Source of the DNA: Caulobacter sp. NIBR2454
GTDB lineage: Bacteria; Pseudomonadota; Alphaproteobacteria; Caulobacterales; Caulobacteraceae
Direction: 5' to 3'
Length of the DNA: 64,000 bases
Assembly: GCF_027474405.1 (NCBI RefSeq)
Contig: NZ_CP114871.1
Coordinates: 558,001 to 622,000, forward strand
Both the position numbers and the translations under genes were made by a program. The notes under the pieces are model-generated. The model had not been told where the DNA came from, did no database searches, and saw nothing but the letters and a program-made list of their open reading frames with translations. This document shows positions 62,348 to 64,000 of this stretch, in pieces (position 1 is the first letter of the stretch; each line of letters opens with the position of its first letter).

Positions 62348-64000
62348 CTATGCGCTCTTCTTTGGTGTGAGGCGCGGGTTCGCCAGCTCGTTGTTGTCTG
62401 TCGCCCAAGCCACCAGGCTTGCTTCAATCTGCGCGATGAAGTCTTGCTCGCCATCGTGGTTCGTTGGGTCGTGGTCGCCGTCGTATAGGCTCGCCATCAG
62501 GCCTCGAACTTTATCCTTGAGCGCCTCATCCGACGATACACGCGCATATGCAGCGTAGGGCTTGTCCTTCCCGAGGGCGGACCCGCCAAGGAACCGTTCG
62601 AAATCTGGTGTGCTCCAGCGATGTCGAACGGAGCGGCCCTCTTGCCGAGCTTCTGCGACTTGTTGCCGGATGGATGTGTTGACCGTCCACATGCCATTCG
62701 CCGAACCGTCCTTTCGGTACGGCCAATCAATATCGTGAATGATACCAAAGTTTGCCTTGAAATGGCGAAGCATCTTCACAAGCGGTACAAGAATAGCCTT
62801 TCCGCGAGCACGTATGATGCTCACCTTTCCTGCCATAGCGTCCTTATCTTTCACTACAGCAGATATAAAGGCTGCATGCTCGGTGTCGCCTTCCACGAGA
62901 ATGGGATAGCTACCAAAGAAAATTTCGGCGAAGCCAGCATCTGTCAGTTGCAGAGCTTGGAGATTTTCTTTCTCTTCATCTGAAAACGCTACCTCGTCGG
63001 ATACGTAGACGCGGGGCGACAGCAGCTTGCCGTCGTTGGATCGCTCCATGCGGACGATCGTTGTGTGATCTTCCAGCGGATTGATGAAGTATGGTGAGTG
63101 TGTCGTAAGAAGCACTTGCCAATCTTCATGTTGTCCGAGTGTGTAGAGGTGGTCTTGGGCGGCTCGGGCAGCCATCGGATGGAGTGCGTTTTCCGGCTCG
63201 TCTATTAGAAGGATGTAGCCGGGCAGCGCTGGATCGTCCGCATCCTCTGGGAGTGGGGCTCCATCGGCTATTGCAGATATCTGTGCAGTGATGAGCTTGA
63301 TCTTTTCTTCGTCTTTCTTTTTCTCTTCCGCCCTCAGTAGGGCGGTGAGTGATTTCAAAAGACCCTCTCGCCTCTCAGTCTGACGACTGATCTCGTTATG
63401 GACCTGAAGCATCGCCCAAAAGAGTGCGCGCCTCGCGCCGGTCCCTTGTTGCGATACGCGAGATATCCCTGCCGCTTCCTCGATCCGTATTCCTGATCCC
63501 TGCTTGAGAAGGGCCTCTAGCTTTAGCTCAGGAGTGGGCATCTCGACGTGAAGCTTCACGCCAAGGCCAGGGAAGATGCCTTGGAAGCCTGTCTTGATCT
63601 GGCCGGATATCTCGTCGAGACGCTTTTTGTGGGGATCGGTAAGCTTGTTGACGGTGGTGGCCAGTGCCACCTTGTCTTTCGAGAGTTGCGAGTTCTCATC
63701 TGCCTCAAGCGCCTTCAGATCCTTCACAAAGGGGCTCAAGGCTAGGGTAAGTAGAACGTCCTCAGTCGTCATCGCGTCGTCTAGCGATTTGATCCGCATA
63801 GGCTTGGGCAGTCGCGATGCAAACACATTGTCAGCGCCGCCAGCTTTGCCTTCGGCCGCCCAGTCGTTCAGTTGGGGGTCCCATGTCTGCCGGACGGCTT
63901 TCCCCCCTCCGGCGGCCCAGCTCCAGCGGCTCCTAACGACCCGCTTGTCTCCATCTTCAATCTTCCACTTGGCGTCCACGTTCCCCATGCCGTCAGGAAT
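62348..64000 (-). CDS. OLD-family ATPase-TOPRIM nuclease, N-terminus beyond the window
   Basis: The frame runs past the right edge, so at least the first part, including the Walker A motif, is missing. The ABC-type signature-like region (ISRVSQQGTGARRALFWAML) is followed by Walker B (YILLIDEPENALHPMAARAA) and the H-loop (VLLTTHSPYFINPLEDH). A TOPRIM domain then begins PILVEGDTEHAAF and continues with GKAILVPLVKMLRHFK and FGIIHDIDWPYR. OLD-type nucleases cut DNA and occur in phage-defence modules such as Gabija. The downstream partner here is not a UvrD helicase but a HEPN-like protein. ATG 63988 is an internal methionine, not the start. Confidence 0.85.
   Translation of the reverse strand: MPDGMGNVDAKWKIEDGDKRVVRSRWSWAAGGGKAVRQTWDPQLNDWAAEGKAGGADNVFASRLPKPMRIKSLDDAMTTEDVLLTLALSPFVKDLKALEADENSQLSKDKVALATTVNKLTDPHKKRLDEISGQIKTGFQGIFPGLGVKLHVEMPTPELKLEALLKQGSGIRIEEAAGISRVSQQGTGARRALFWAMLQVHNEISRQTERREGLLKSLTALLRAEEKKKDEEKIKLITAQISAIADGAPLPEDADDPALPGYILLIDEPENALHPMAARAAQDHLYTLGQHEDWQVLLTTHSPYFINPLEDHTTIVRMERSNDGKLLSPRVYVSDEVAFSDEEKENLQALQLTDAGFAEIFFGSYPILVEGDTEHAAFISAVVKDKDAMAGKVSIIRARGKAILVPLVKMLRHFKANFGIIHDIDWPYRKDGSANGMWTVNTSIRQQVAEARQEGRSVRHRWSTPDFERFLGGSALGKDKPYAAYARVSSDEALKDKVRGLMASLYDGDHDPTNHDGEQDFIAQIEASLVAWATDNNELANPRLTPKKSA

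Overview
This window is GC-rich chromosomal DNA from an alphaproteobacterium of the Caulobacterales (Caulobacter/Phenylobacterium-like). The main evidence is the gene order mcp-STAS-cheY-cheA-cheW-cheR-cheB-cheY-cheD-cheU-cheY-cheE, which is the layout known from Caulobacter. GTG/TTG starts and four-base start/stop overlaps are frequent.

Layout. 1-11,230: housekeeping and accessory genes. These are a phosphonate permease fragment, a CBS-domain membrane protein, a coupled PlcP-like phosphoesterase/glycosyltransferase pair that probably remodels lipids in phosphate starvation, TetR and Lrp regulators, a luciferase-like oxidoreductase, a YeiH exporter, an amino-acid permease, a globin-coupled chemoreceptor and a small secreted protein. 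11,505-21,230 (+): a complete Caulobacter-type chemotaxis operon. 21,268-32,796 (-): a cellulose operon with a fused BcsA-BcsB synthase, a BcsC with an unusual Pro/Tyr/Gln-rich insert, BcsD, the BcsZ endoglucanase and a small proline-rich protein that may be a BcsD partner. 33,020-43,946 (-): a second chemosensory cluster of Wsp/Frz type (CheW, CheR-TPR, CheW, receptor, CheA-REC, CheB) that ends in two hybrid histidine kinases. It reads toward the cellulose operon. 44,010-47,581 (-): small regulators, a membrane protein and a pentapeptide-repeat protein.

47,718-61,380 is an integrated genomic island of about 13.7 kb. It is bounded by a 19-bp direct repeat that looks like the 3' end of a tRNA-Ser gene, and a tyrosine integrase lies just inside the right end. 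Its cargo includes a caspase/CHAT-like putative protease with a companion gene, a frameshifted DUF4238 gene, zinc-ribbon proteins (one frameshifted), a serine recombinase, a HEPN-like protein, a small nuclease flanked by two copies of a 20-bp palindrome, and a protein with an HNH/AP2-like N-terminus. From 61,500 to the right edge lie a HEPN-like helical protein and an OLD-family ATPase-TOPRIM nuclease cut by the window end. This is probably a second accessory, defence-like segment.

How the parts may work together (inference). Cellulose synthesis is sandwiched between a flagellar-type chemotaxis operon, whose third CheY-like protein has an Arg-rich tail like c-di-GMP-binding Cle proteins, and an alternative chemosensory array. 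The BcsA half keeps a PilZ c-di-GMP domain. The locus therefore looks like a motile-to-sessile control region. The island looks like a mobile carrier of conflict or defence genes.
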